Of a stretch of 64,000 nt of DNA, positions 1-8,533 are shown piece after piece. Each line of letters starts with the position of its first letter. The first letter of the stretch is position 1. A model generated the notes under the pieces. That model was not told the DNA's origin and searched no databases. It worked only from the letters and a program-made list of their open reading frames with translations. Made by a program: the position numbers and the translations under genes. The stretch is from Pseudomonas versuta (GTDB lineage: Bacteria; Pseudomonadota; Gammaproteobacteria; Pseudomonadales; Pseudomonadaceae). Location: positions 4,128,001 to 4,192,000 of the forward strand of contig NZ_CP012676.1 of assembly GCF_001294575.1 (NCBI RefSeq), written 5' to 3'.

Positions 1-1
1 C

Positions 2-904
<903 letters not shown>

Positions 905-1026
905 CAGCCATGAATGCGCGGCAGCTCACCGGGGCTGCCGATTGCTGCACCTTTACACTGGTCCGGCCAGTGGCGCATCCACCCATCATCTGCTGAACTG
1001 CACCTTCTAAAGACGTGTGCATGACT

Positions 1027-1050
1027 TGTGGGAGCTGGCTTGCCAGCGAC
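1027..1050 (+). repeat. Single REP element (TGTGGGAGC type)
   Basis: The sequence TGTGGGAGCTGGCTTGCCAGCGAC has the short internal palindrome CTGGCTTGCCAG and the GTGGGAGC head typical of Pseudomonas REP elements. It lies in the selO-trxC gap, just before the trxC ribosome binding site. A translation starting at base 1017 would run through this repeat into trxC, which is one reason to prefer the later trxC start. Confidence 0.7.
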
Positions 1051-1091
1051 TGGTTGGCATCTGCAACCAGCCCGATACCGGAGTATTTGAA

Positions 1092-1532
1092 ATGACCGAT
1101 CCGCTACTCATCCCCTGCCCTCACTGCAATGGCCTGAACCGCATTCCCGCGGCTCGTGTGGGCGAACAGCCAAAGTGCGGACGCTGCAAAAATGAGGTGC
1201 TGCTCGCCAGGCCTTTCGACTTGAAGCAAACCGACTACAGCAGTCAGATCAAGGGTGATCTGCCGCTATTGGTGGACGTATGGGCGCAGTGGTGCGGACC
1301 GTGCAAAGCGTTCGCGCCCGTATTTGAACAGGCGGCCGGCCAGTTGGTCGGAAAATGCCGCCTGGCCAAACTCGACAGCGAGGCCAACCAGCAACTGGCC
1401 GCGCAACTGGGGATTCGCTCGATCCCCAGCTTGATCCTGTACAAGAATGGCCAGGAAATTGCCCGTCAAAGCGGCGCCTTCCCGTTGCAACAACTCAAGG
1501 CATGGCTGCAAAGCCACGGCATCAGCGCTTAG
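1092..1532 (+). CDS. trxC: Thioredoxin 2 (TrxC)
   Basis: This is a 146-residue thioredoxin with an N-terminal zinc-binding extension: CPHC near residue 9 and CGRC near residue 32, followed by the thioredoxin fold with the active site WCGPCK and the cis-Pro loop IRSIPSLILY. Those paired CxxC motifs separate TrxC from TrxA. It reduces protein disulfides in the cytoplasm and is usually induced by oxidative stress. The ATG at 1092 is chosen because it has GGAG eight bases upstream and gives the normal family length; an in-frame ATG at 1017 would add 25 residues encoded by a REP repeat. The 3' end overlaps the convergent parA-like gene by 4 bases, so no terminator separates the two. Confidence 0.95.
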   Translation: MTDPLLIPCPHCNGLNRIPAARVGEQPKCGRCKNEVLLARPFDLKQTDYSSQIKGDLPLLVDVWAQWCGPCKAFAPVFEQAAGQLVGKCRLAKLDSEANQQLAAQLGIRSIPSLILYKNGQEIARQSGAFPLQQLKAWLQSHGISA

Positions 1533-2302
1533 GCGTTCTGGTCCAGATAATCGTGCAACTCAACAAACTGGCGGGTCAGTTTATGTCGCGGGTCAAAGTA
1601 GACCAGCGGCTGACTGGCCTGGTGCGATTCGCGCATACGCACTGAGCTGCCCAGATACACCGGCAGTACGGGCAAACCTTCAGCCATCAGTTCGTCGAGC
1701 ATTTGCTGGGGCAGACTGGCACGGGCCTGGAACTGATTAACCACGATGCCTTCGACCTGCAGGTCTTGGTTGTGGTCCTCTTTAAGCTCTTCGATCTCCG
1801 CCAGCAGGCCATACAGGGCCTGCCGCGAAAAGCTGTCGCAGTCGAAAGGGATCAGTACCCGATCGCAGGCAATCAGCGCCGATACGGCATAAAAATTCAA
1901 TGCAGGCGGGGTATCGACGTAAATCCGGTCATAGTCTTCGGCCAGTTCATCGAGCAACTTTCGTAACTTGTTGATCTTGTGCTTGGCTTCAAGTTTTGGC
2001 TGCAGATCAGCCAGTTCGGCGGTGGCGGTAATAACGTGCAAGTTCTCGAAGGGCGTTTCGTAAATATCGACCCGATTCTTCTTGCTTCCCACCCCGGCCG
2101 ACAAACTGTGTTTGAAGAAGTCGGCGATCCCCATAGGGATGTCTTCGCCCGTAAGCCCTGTGAGGTATTGAGTGGAGTTGGCCTGCGCATCCAGGTCCAC
2201 CAACAATGTCCGGTAGCCTTCGCTGGCGCTGACTGCCGCCAGATTACAGGCGATGCTGGACTTGCCCACGCCACCTTTTTGATTGAACACCACGCGACGC
2301 AT
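1529..2302 (-). CDS. Orphan ParA-family ATPase
   Basis: A 257-residue protein with the deviant Walker A motif KGGVGKSS at residues 9-16, LLVDLDAQAN (motif A') and YVDTPPAL (Walker B region), all standard for ParA/MinD-type P-loop ATPases. Such proteins position DNA or protein cargo by ATP-dependent dimerisation. There is no parB and no obvious parS-like cluster next to it, so it is not the chromosome partition pair, which in Pseudomonas lies near oriC. Its cargo cannot be told from the sequence. The ATG at 2302 has GGAGG six bases upstream on its strand. It is convergent with trxC (4-base overlap) and divergent from the polyene operon. Confidence 0.85.
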   Translation of the reverse strand: MRRVVFNQKGGVGKSSIACNLAAVSASEGYRTLLVDLDAQANSTQYLTGLTGEDIPMGIADFFKHSLSAGVGSKKNRVDIYETPFENLHVITATAELADLQPKLEAKHKINKLRKLLDELAEDYDRIYVDTPPALNFYAVSALIACDRVLIPFDCDSFSRQALYGLLAEIEELKEDHNQDLQVEGIVVNQFQARASLPQQMLDELMAEGLPVLPVYLGSSVRMRESHQASQPLVYFDPRHKLTRQFVELHDYLDQNA

Positions 2303-2616
2303 TTCAAACCTCCGTGTATCAATAAGTGCCCGAGTGTAGATGCCATTTGTGACGCTTCGCTACCTTGGCGCGAAATGTACTTGAGCTCCAGCGAACATAT
2401 CGCTGATTTGGAAGTCATAAAGGCTATCCGTAGTTCAATAATGGCAAAAAGACAGCTTTTTCTTCCGCAGCGGGCAAAAAACCCGATTCAAAATGCAAGC
2501 GATGTTTGCTACGAGCCAACCGCACCGGGATAATGCCGCCACTTTGTAATAGGTGCCGCATTGATCGCTGCCTACCTCCGTATCAAGGAAGCCCGCAAGG
2601 GCGGGATAGACCTGCA
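2303..2616. other. Divergent intergenic region, parA-like gene / polyene operon
   Basis: This stretch of 314 bases holds the parA-like ribosome binding site at its left edge and, on the + strand, the likely promoter of the polyene operon (listed separately) followed by a leader of about 75 bases. A small stem, GCCCGC-AAG-GGCGGG (about 2591-2605), sits just before the GTG start of the first operon gene and could affect its translation. I see no gene and no clear long operator palindrome. Confidence 0.5.
2506..2534 (+). promoter_or_regulatory. Candidate sigma-70 promoter of the polyene operon
   Basis: TTGCTA at 2506-2511 and GATAAT at 2529-2534 are separated by exactly 17 bases, giving four of six matches to the -35 and five of six to the -10 consensus. 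It lies about 80 bases before the first start codon of the operon, and no other pair in the gap is as good. Inference from motif match only. Confidence 0.4.
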
Positions 2617-3336
2617 GTGATTAATTTCAATATTGCCGCATGGCGCGCCTGGGCTCCGGGCCTCGACAGCGTGGCCGATTGGCGGGCCTGGAGCCAGCAA
2701 CCCCGCACGCTCGCCGTCAGCGACAGCGCCCCCGACGTCTCGTTTTTGCCTGCCATGCAACGCCGTCGTCTCAGCCGCCTGGCACGCATGGCATTCAGCG
2801 TCGGCTGGCCACTGGCAGAAGGTGTCGCAGACCTGCCGCTGGTGTTTGTCTCCCGCCACGGCGAAACCCCGCGCACCTTCGACATTCTCAGCGACCTTGG
2901 CGCAGCGCAACCCCTGTCACCCACTCAGTTCAGCCTCTCGGTGCACAACGCCGTGATTGGCCTGTGGTCGATCATGCGGGGCGAGACCAGCGAGATGACC
3001 GCCCTCGCAGCAGCGGGCGATGGCCTGGAACACGGCCTGATCGAAGCCTGTGCACTGCTCAACGAAGGCGCACCAGCGGTACTGCTGGTGATTACCGAAG
3101 AACAACCTCCCGAGGCTTATGCGCGCTGGATCGACGACGTGCCGTTCCCCTATGCCGTAGGCCTGCTGCTTGAGCCCGGCGAACAATGGCAGCTGTCGCT
3201 CGCCACTGGCGCGCCCTCTTCGACCGGCACCCGGTGGCCCCATGCCCTGGAACTGGTACGCCACCTGCTCGATGAGCGCACCTCGTTCCAACACGCCTGG
3301 AAAAGCCGTGTCTGGAACTGGCAACGCACCCCGTGA
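2617..3336 (+). CDS. Truncated ketosynthase-like protein (chain-length-factor-type partner)
   Basis: A 239-residue protein resembling only the N-terminal half of a beta-ketoacyl synthase (Ketoacyl-synt_2 type). The segment SLSVHNAVIGLWSI and TALAAAGDGLEHGLIEA aligns with the region that carries the active-site Cys in true ketosynthases, but here the position is Ala, and the two catalytic His motifs are absent. In characterised aryl polyene clusters a protein of this kind (ApeC-type) pairs with a full ketosynthase as an inactive chain-length-factor-like subunit, so that role is inferred here, with the 17147-18334 protein as partner. The start is GTG at 2617; upstream in-frame codons from 2506 give unrelated sequence. 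It is the first gene of the operon and its stop overlaps the next start (GTGA). Confidence 0.8.
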   Translation: MINFNIAAWRAWAPGLDSVADWRAWSQQPRTLAVSDSAPDVSFLPAMQRRRLSRLARMAFSVGWPLAEGVADLPLVFVSRHGETPRTFDILSDLGAAQPLSPTQFSLSVHNAVIGLWSIMRGETSEMTALAAAGDGLEHGLIEACALLNEGAPAVLLVITEEQPPEAYARWIDDVPFPYAVGLLLEPGEQWQLSLATGAPSSTGTRWPHALELVRHLLDERTSFQHAWKSRVWNWQRTP

Positions 3337-4118
3337 GCAGGCGCAGCGATGTCTATTACTGGCGCCTGATCGCCACAGCCGCAAGCTTCACGCTGTTCGG
3401 GCTCGGCGGCCTGAGCCTGCGTCTGGTGGTTTTCCCGCTTCTGAGTTGCCTGCCCGGCGATGCAGTACGCCACCGTCAACGTGCGCGTTACACCGTCAGC
3501 CGACTGTTCTGGCTGTTTATCCGCTTTATGACGCGTACCGGCGTGCTGAGCTATGAACTGCATGGCGCAGAACGTCTGGGCCGGCCCGGGCAAATGATCA
3601 TTGCCAACCATCCGTCGCTTATTGACGTGGTGTTTTTGATCGGCCTGATGCGCGACACCAACTGCGTGGTCAAACAAAGCCTGTGGCAAAACCCGTTCAC
3701 CCGCAGCCCGGTACGGGCCACGCAATACATCAGCAATGACGGCAGTGTCGACATGCTCGACAACGCCGCCGGGGCGCTCAAAGAAGGCCAGACCCTGATT
3801 ATTTTCCCGGAGGGGACGCGCACCCGGCCCGGCCATGCACCTGCCTTTCATCGCGGCGCTGCCGCCATTGCGCTGCGGGGTGCGAAGATCCTCACCCCGG
3901 TGGTGATCACGGTCAATCCAACCTCGCTGACCAAGGCTGAACCCTGGTATCGGATCCCCAAACAACGCATGCACTTCAGTTTTCGTGTCGGGGCCGATAT
4001 AGATCCACAAACCTTTGCCGTACTTGGCCCGCCGCCCAAAGCGTCGCGCCTGCTAAACGACTTCGTGCATGACTACTTTATTAAGGAGCTCGCCATAGAT
4101 GAGCGATCTGAAACGTGA
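3333..4118 (+). CDS. Lysophospholipid acyltransferase (PlsC family)
   Basis: A 261-residue 1-acylglycerol-3-phosphate-acyltransferase-like protein. The family motifs are intact: NHPSLID (NHxxxxD-type catalytic motif, about residue 91) and FPEGTRTRPG (about residue 157). Hydrophobic segments near the N terminus suggest attachment to the inner membrane. In aryl polyene clusters a protein of this family (ApeD-type) is thought to help attach the polyene or a fatty acid to a glycerol-type lipid anchor. The start is GTG at 3333, sharing four bases with the stop of the upstream gene, so translation is coupled. The exact acceptor cannot be told. Confidence 0.88.
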   Translation: MSRRSDVYYWRLIATAASFTLFGLGGLSLRLVVFPLLSCLPGDAVRHRQRARYTVSRLFWLFIRFMTRTGVLSYELHGAERLGRPGQMIIANHPSLIDVVFLIGLMRDTNCVVKQSLWQNPFTRSPVRATQYISNDGSVDMLDNAAGALKEGQTLIIFPEGTRTRPGHAPAFHRGAAAIALRGAKILTPVVITVNPTSLTKAEPWYRIPKQRMHFSFRVGADIDPQTFAVLGPPPKASRLLNDFVHDYFIKELAIDERSET

Positions 4119-4359
4119 CATCAAACAGCTGATCATTGACGCCCTGGGTCTGGAAGACATCAGCGTCGACGATATCGGCGATGAACAGACCCTGTTTGGC
4201 GAAGGCCTGGGGCTCGATTCGGTTGACGCCCTGGAACTGGGCCTGGCGATTCAAAAAACCTACGGCATCAAAATAGACGCCGACGCCAAAGACACCCGCG
4301 ATCACTTTTCCAACGTGGCCAGCCTTGCGGCTTTTGTCACTGCCAAACAGGCTGCCTGA
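4099..4359 (+). CDS. Acyl carrier protein 1 of the polyene operon
   Basis: An acidic 86-residue acyl carrier protein. The phosphopantetheine attachment site is the Ser of GLDSVDALEL (about residue 39), within the usual four-helix pattern. It would carry the growing aryl polyene as a thioester. It overlaps the acyltransferase gene by 20 bases and is followed nine bases later by a second carrier protein. Two ACPs side by side are a hallmark of aryl polyene clusters (ApeE/ApeF-type). Confidence 0.93.
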   Translation: MSDLKRDIKQLIIDALGLEDISVDDIGDEQTLFGEGLGLDSVDALELGLAIQKTYGIKIDADAKDTRDHFSNVASLAAFVTAKQAA

Positions 4360-4368
4360 GACCGAACC

Positions 4369-4623
4369 ATGCAAACCCGTGAAGACATTTTCAACACCCT
4401 GCGCGACTCTCTGGTCGAGCTCTTTGAACTCGAGCCCGAGCGCATCACTCTGGACGCCAACCTGTACCAGGACCTGGAAATCGACAGTATCGACGCCGTT
4501 GACCTGATCGATCACATCAAGCGCAAAACCGGCAAAAAAATTGCTGCCGATGAGTTCAAGTCGGTGCGTACCGTCAATGACGTGGTTGAGGCGGTTTATC
4601 GCCTGGTCCACCCCGGCGCATGA
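4369..4623 (+). CDS. Acyl carrier protein 2 of the polyene operon
   Basis: An 84-residue acyl carrier protein distinct from its neighbour. The attachment Ser is in EIDSIDAVDL (about residue 38). The later segment KRKTGKKIAADEFKSVRTV is more basic than in the first ACP, suggesting different partner enzymes. One ACP may accept the aromatic starter and the other carry extension or lipid transfer, but which does which is inference. Its stop overlaps the next start by four bases (ATGA). Confidence 0.93.
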   Translation: MQTREDIFNTLRDSLVELFELEPERITLDANLYQDLEIDSIDAVDLIDHIKRKTGKKIAADEFKSVRTVNDVVEAVYRLVHPGA

Positions 4624-5165
4624 GTCGACTGATTGCCCCGGCACTGCTGCTGGCCGGCCTGCTGTACCCCTTCGCGGTGTATTTCGGCATGGCCCGTTTC
4701 GCCCCGTGGCAGTTTGCGCTGCTGCTCGGCGGCCTGTGGCTGGCGCGGGCCCTGACCGGCCAACGGCGTGCGGCCAACCTGTGGATGGCCGTGGTTGCGC
4801 TGGTGTTCTGCGCGTTGCTGGCACTGTTCAACAGCCCGGCCCTGCTGAGTTGGTACCCGGTGCTGATCAGCACATTCATGCTTAGCCTGTTCGGCCTGAG
4901 CCTGAAATTTGGCCCACCCATGATCGAGCGCATGGCGCGATTGCGCGAGCCCGTGTTGCCCGCCATTGCGATTCATTACACACGGCAGGTGACCAAAGTC
5001 TGGTGCCTGTTTTTTCTGCTCAACGGATTAGTCGCAGCCAGCCTGACGTTGTGGGCGCCGCTGAGCTGGTGGACGTTGTACAACGGCCTGATCGCCTACG
5101 CGCTGATGGGGTTGTTGTTTGCCATTGAATGGCTGATACGACAAAAAGTACGAGGCAGGGCATGA
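4620..5165 (+). CDS. Integral membrane protein, COG4648-type, of aryl polyene clusters
   Basis: A 181-residue, very hydrophobic protein with about five predicted membrane segments (for example LLLAGLLYPFAVYFG and ALLLGGLWLARAL) and the conserved-looking stretch LKFGPPMIERMARLREP between them. It belongs by appearance to the uncharacterised COG4648 membrane proteins found in aryl polyene clusters between the ACP pair and the AMP-ligase (ApeG position). Its function is unknown; a scaffold for the synthase at the inner membrane is a guess. It is translationally coupled on both sides (ATGA overlaps at 4620 and 5162). Confidence 0.75.
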   Translation: MSRLIAPALLLAGLLYPFAVYFGMARFAPWQFALLLGGLWLARALTGQRRAANLWMAVVALVFCALLALFNSPALLSWYPVLISTFMLSLFGLSLKFGPPMIERMARLREPVLPAIAIHYTRQVTKVWCLFFLLNGLVAASLTLWAPLSWWTLYNGLIAYALMGLLFAIEWLIRQKVRGRA

Positions 5166-6871
5166 ACTGGATAAAACTTGAGCAGTTATTGCTCAAGGGC
5201 TACACGCAACGGGCGGTCAGCTTCGACCCGGCCCTGGATCACGCCACCCTGCGCGAGCAGGCACTGAGCCTGGCAGGTGGCTTGCAGCAGCGCGGCGTGC
5301 AACGGATTGCCGTACACCTGGAGGATGCCGCCGAGCTGGCGATCGCCTTGCTCGGTGCCTGGCGGGCCGGCGTCAGCGTGTTACTGCCCGCCGACCTGCA
5401 AGCGCAAACCCGGCAACGCTGGGATGCCCAGGTTGACCTGTGGATAACTCAAGGCAGCGAACTGCAGGCGCTGTATGCCGCCCCTCTGCCTGCTGCCGCG
5501 CTGGATCTCGACGGGTGCCGGCTGAGCCTGTGTACCTCGGGCTCCAGCGGTGAGCCCAAGCGCATCGACAAGACCCTGCGCCAGATGGCCAATGAAGTTG
5601 AGGCGCTGGAGCAACTGTGGGGCAGTGAGCTGGGCGATGCCTGCATCATCGCCAGCGTGGCCGCACAGCATATCTATGGCCTGTTGTTCCGGGTGCTCTG
5701 GCCGCTGTGTGCGGGCCGCAGTTTTGTGCGTCAGCAACTGGCGTTCCCCGAAGACATGCAACGCGTCAGCCGCGAGCACCCGGCCTTTGCCTGGATTGCC
5801 AGCCCGGCCCTGCTCAAGCGCATGGGCGACAACCTCGACTGGGCCGCGCTGAGCCCGGTACGCCGGGTGTTTTCCTCGGGTGGCGCCTTGCCCGCCGAAG
5901 CCGCGCACGCCTTGCACCAGCGCCTGGGCCAATGGCCCACGGAAATTTTCGGCAGTTCTGAAACCGGTGGTATCGCCTGGCGACAGGGCCCGACCCTGTG
6001 GCAACCGTTTGCCGATGTACAGCTCAGTCAGGGCGAAGACGGCGCGCTACGCATCGCCTCCACCTACCTGCCCCCAGGCCATATTGAACACAGCGCCGAT
6101 GCAGCACGTATCGAAGCCGACGGGCGCTTCGAATTGCTCGGGCGCCTTGACCGTATCGTCAAACTCGAAGAAAAACGCATCTCTCTGCCAATGTTGGAAC
6201 AGGCACTGATGGCACACGACTGGGTGCTTGAAGCCCGCTTGGGTGTCGTGCGGGAAAACCGGGCTTCGCTCGGCGCCTTGCTGGTCCTGAGCGACAGCGG
6301 CCTGTTTGCCTTGCGTGAACATGGCCGCCGCACGCTGACCCAGACCCTGCGCCAGCACCTGAGCCAGCACTGCGAAGCACTGGCTTTGCCGCGTCGCTGG
6401 CGCTTGCTGCACCAGCTGCCCCTCACCAGCCAGGGCAAACTGGCGCAGTCCCAGGTCGATGCGTTGCTGCTGGCGCCACGGCCCAAACGGCCCGAAGTTC
6501 TGAGCCAACACCTGGTCGACGGGGTGTGGTCCCTGAGCCTGGCGGTGCCCCCGGACCTGGCTTTTTTTAGCGGTCACTTTCCCAAAACCCCGGTGCTGCC
6601 AGGGGTGGTGCAAGTGGACTGGGCCATCGGCCTGGGCCAGCAACTGCTCGACCTGCCACCGCGGTTTGCCGGGATGGAAGTGCTCAAATTCCAGCAACTG
6701 GTGCGCCCCGGCGACCAAATTGAGCTGACCCTGCGTTTTGACCCTGAGCGCAGCAAATTGCACTTCGTCTATCGCCATGGCGACGCCGCCTGCTCCAGTG
6801 GGCGCATTGTCCTGGCCGTCCATGACAGCCGCAGTGGGAGCAGCGACACAAAGGGGCCTGCCCATGCATAA
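5162..6871 (+). CDS. AMP-ligase fused to a FabA/FabZ-type dehydratase domain
   Basis: A 569-residue two-domain protein. Residues 1 to about 440 are an acyl-CoA synthetase/AMP-ligase with the phosphate-binding loop [12 protein letters not shown] (about residue 124), [10 protein letters not shown] (A5-like) and [16 protein letters not shown] (A7/A8 region). From about residue 450 there is a hotdog domain with [13 protein letters not shown] (about residue 471), the FabZ/FabA active-site pattern. The ligase should activate the aromatic acid starter and load it on an ACP; the dehydratase should remove water after ketoreduction. In several described aryl polyene clusters these are separate genes (ApeH and ApeI), so this is a fusion. 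The ATG at 5162 overlaps the upstream stop and is preferred over an in-frame ATG at 5129. Confidence 0.88.
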   Translation: MNWIKLEQLLLKGYTQRAVSFDPALDHATLREQALSLAGGLQQRGVQRIAVHLEDAAELAIALLGAWRAGVSVLLPADLQAQTRQRWDAQVDLWITQGSELQALYAAPLPAAALDLDGCRLSLCTSGSSGEPKRIDKTLRQMANEVEALEQLWGSELGDACIIASVAAQHIYGLLFRVLWPLCAGRSFVRQQLAFPEDMQRVSREHPAFAWIASPALLKRMGDNLDWAALSPVRRVFSSGGALPAEAAHALHQRLGQWPTEIFGSSETGGIAWRQGPTLWQPFADVQLSQGEDGALRIASTYLPPGHIEHSADAARIEADGRFELLGRLDRIVKLEEKRISLPMLEQALMAHDWVLEARLGVVRENRASLGALLVLSDSGLFALREHGRRTLTQTLRQHLSQHCEALALPRRWRLLHQLPLTSQGKLAQSQVDALLLAPRPKRPEVLSQHLVDGVWSLSLAVPPDLAFFSGHFPKTPVLPGVVQVDWAIGLGQQLLDLPPRFAGMEVLKFQQLVRPGDQIELTLRFDPERSKLHFVYRHGDAACSSGRIVLAVHDSRSGSSDTKGPAHA

Positions 6872-7598
6872 CCCCTGCGCGGTGATCCCGGTCTACAACC
6901 ACGAAACCGCCGTGCCTGCAGTGGTTGATGCGCTGCTCGCCGCCGGTTTGCCCTGCGTGCTGGTGGACGACGCCAGCAGCCCCGCGTGCAGTGCCGTCCT
7001 CGAACAGCTGGCGCAAGGCGAAGGCATTCATCTGGTCCACCTGGCGGTCAATCAAGGCAAGGGCGGCGCGGTCATGGCCGGTCTGCGCGAAGCCTCTGCG
7101 CTGGGCTTTACCCACGCCCTGCAGGTGGACGCCGATGGCCAGCACGACCTGCGCGACGTGGCGACCTTTATCCAGGCCTCGCAACTCAACCCCCAAGCGC
7201 TGATTTGCGGCTATCCGCAATATGACGCCAGTGTGCCCAAAGGCCGTTTGTACGCGCGCTACCTGACCCACGTCTGGGTGTGGATCAACAGCCTGTCGCT
7301 GCAAATCCCCGATTCGATGTGCGGCTTTCGGGTCTACCCGCTGCCTGCAACCCTGGCCCTGATCAACTCGGTCAAACTGGGCAAGCGCATGGACTTCGAC
7401 CCCGAAATCCTGGTGCGCCTGGCCTGGCGCAATCAACCGATGCGCTGGTTGGCGACCCGGGTCCATTACCCCCAGGACGGTCTCTCGCACTTTCGCCTGT
7501 TCCACGACAACGCGTTGATCAGCGCCATGCACACCAAGCTTTTCTTCGGCATGCTGATCCGTTTTCCGGTCATTCTCTGGAGACGCTGGCAGACATGA
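6864..7598 (+). CDS. Family 2 glycosyltransferase
   Basis: A 244-residue GT-A-type glycosyltransferase. AVIPVYNHE opens the fold, CVLVDDASSP is the first Asp motif and VDADGQHD the metal/nucleotide-sugar motif; GFRVYP and MDFDPEIL resemble the GFR...FDxE region of dolichyl-phosphate-mannose-synthase-like members. No membrane anchor is obvious except the hydrophobic C-terminal end. In other polyene clusters this domain is fused to the acyltransferase that follows here as a separate gene. It likely adds a sugar within the lipid anchor or on the polyene; the sugar is unknown. The ATG at 6864 overlaps the previous gene by eight bases, and the stop overlaps the next start. Confidence 0.88.
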   Translation: MHNPCAVIPVYNHETAVPAVVDALLAAGLPCVLVDDASSPACSAVLEQLAQGEGIHLVHLAVNQGKGGAVMAGLREASALGFTHALQVDADGQHDLRDVATFIQASQLNPQALICGYPQYDASVPKGRLYARYLTHVWVWINSLSLQIPDSMCGFRVYPLPATLALINSVKLGKRMDFDPEILVRLAWRNQPMRWLATRVHYPQDGLSHFRLFHDNALISAMHTKLFFGMLIRFPVILWRRWQT

Positions 7599-8533
7599 GC
7601 GATGCACAACAGCATTGGGCTGAGCACAAGGAGCGCGGCAATTTCTGGTTGATGAAGCTCACCTCCCTGGGCATCAAACTGCTTGGCCGCCGCCTGCTGA
7701 CGCCGGTGTTGTATGGCATCGTGCTGTACTTCTTTGTCTTCGGCCGCCGCGCTCGCCACAGCATTTGGTGCTACCAGCAACGGCTGGCCGACTGGAGCGG
7801 GCAACCCGCCTTGCGCCCCTCTCACTGGAAGGTGTTCCGCCAGTTCATGGCATTTGCCGACGCGCTGCTGGACAAGCTCGACATCTGGAATGGCCGGCTC
7901 AGGATTGAAGACATCGAAATCGTCGACCCGGCCCGCCTGCGTGATCAACTGCGCGGCGAGCGCGGGCAAATGCTGGTGGGCGCGCATCTGGGCAACCTTG
8001 AGGTGTGCCGCGCACTCGCCGAGCTGGGCGAAAAGGTCACCATGAACGTGCTGGTGCACACCCGCCACGCCGAGCAATTCAATCGCCTGCTGGGCGAAGC
8101 CGGGGCCACCAACCTGCGGCTGATCCAGGTCAGCGAACTCAACCCCGGGGTCATGCTGCAGCTAAGCCAGCGCCTGGAAAACGGCGAGTGGCTGGCAATT
8201 GCCGGTGACCGGGTACCGCTGCATGGCGGGCGCAATGTGCAGGTCGATTTTTTAGGCCACCCGGCGCCCTTCCCCCAAGGCCCGTGGCTGCTGGCCGGGC
8301 TGCTCAAGTGCCCGGTCAATTTACTGTTTTGCCTCAAGCGCGAAGGCCGTTACCGAGTGATCCTCGAACCCTTCGCCGATGCCGTGCTGTGGCGGCGCAG
8401 CGACCGCCAGCAAGTGATTGCCGACTGGGCCACCCGCTACGCCGAACGCCTGGGCCATTACTGCCTTGAAGCGCCACACCAGTGGTTCAACTTTTACCCT
8501 TTCTGGAAAGCCGATGACGACGCAACCCCATGA
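7595..8533 (+). CDS. LpxL/HtrB-family acyltransferase
   Basis: A 312-residue lipid A biosynthesis-type acyltransferase. It has an N-terminal membrane anchor (LLTPVLYGIVLYFFVFG), the catalytic-type motif GAHLGNLEVCRAL (HxxxxE-like, about residue 130) and AGDRVPLHGGRN later, as in LpxL/LpxM relatives. In this operon it would acylate the polyene lipid intermediate, not lipid A, because the housekeeping lpxL genes lie elsewhere; that is inference. Start ATG at 7595 overlaps the glycosyltransferase stop (ATGA); its 3' end overlaps the ammonia-lyase gene by 20 bases. Confidence 0.88.
   Translation: MSDAQQHWAEHKERGNFWLMKLTSLGIKLLGRRLLTPVLYGIVLYFFVFGRRARHSIWCYQQRLADWSGQPALRPSHWKVFRQFMAFADALLDKLDIWNGRLRIEDIEIVDPARLRDQLRGERGQMLVGAHLGNLEVCRALAELGEKVTMNVLVHTRHAEQFNRLLGEAGATNLRLIQVSELNPGVMLQLSQRLENGEWLAIAGDRVPLHGGRNVQVDFLGHPAPFPQGPWLLAGLLKCPVNLLFCLKREGRYRVILEPFADAVLWRRSDRQQVIADWATRYAERLGHYCLEAPHQWFNFYPFWKADDDATP

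Noticed and set aside
1017..1091. Upstream extension of trxC from an earlier ATG
   Set aside because: The added codons fall on a REP element, the later ATG has a good ribosome site, and the normal TrxC length is reached from 1092.
1529..2302. ParA-like gene as part of a chromosome origin or plasmid partition locus
   Set aside because: There is no parB, no parS-like cluster and no dnaA/gidAB neighbourhood; it is an orphan member of the family.
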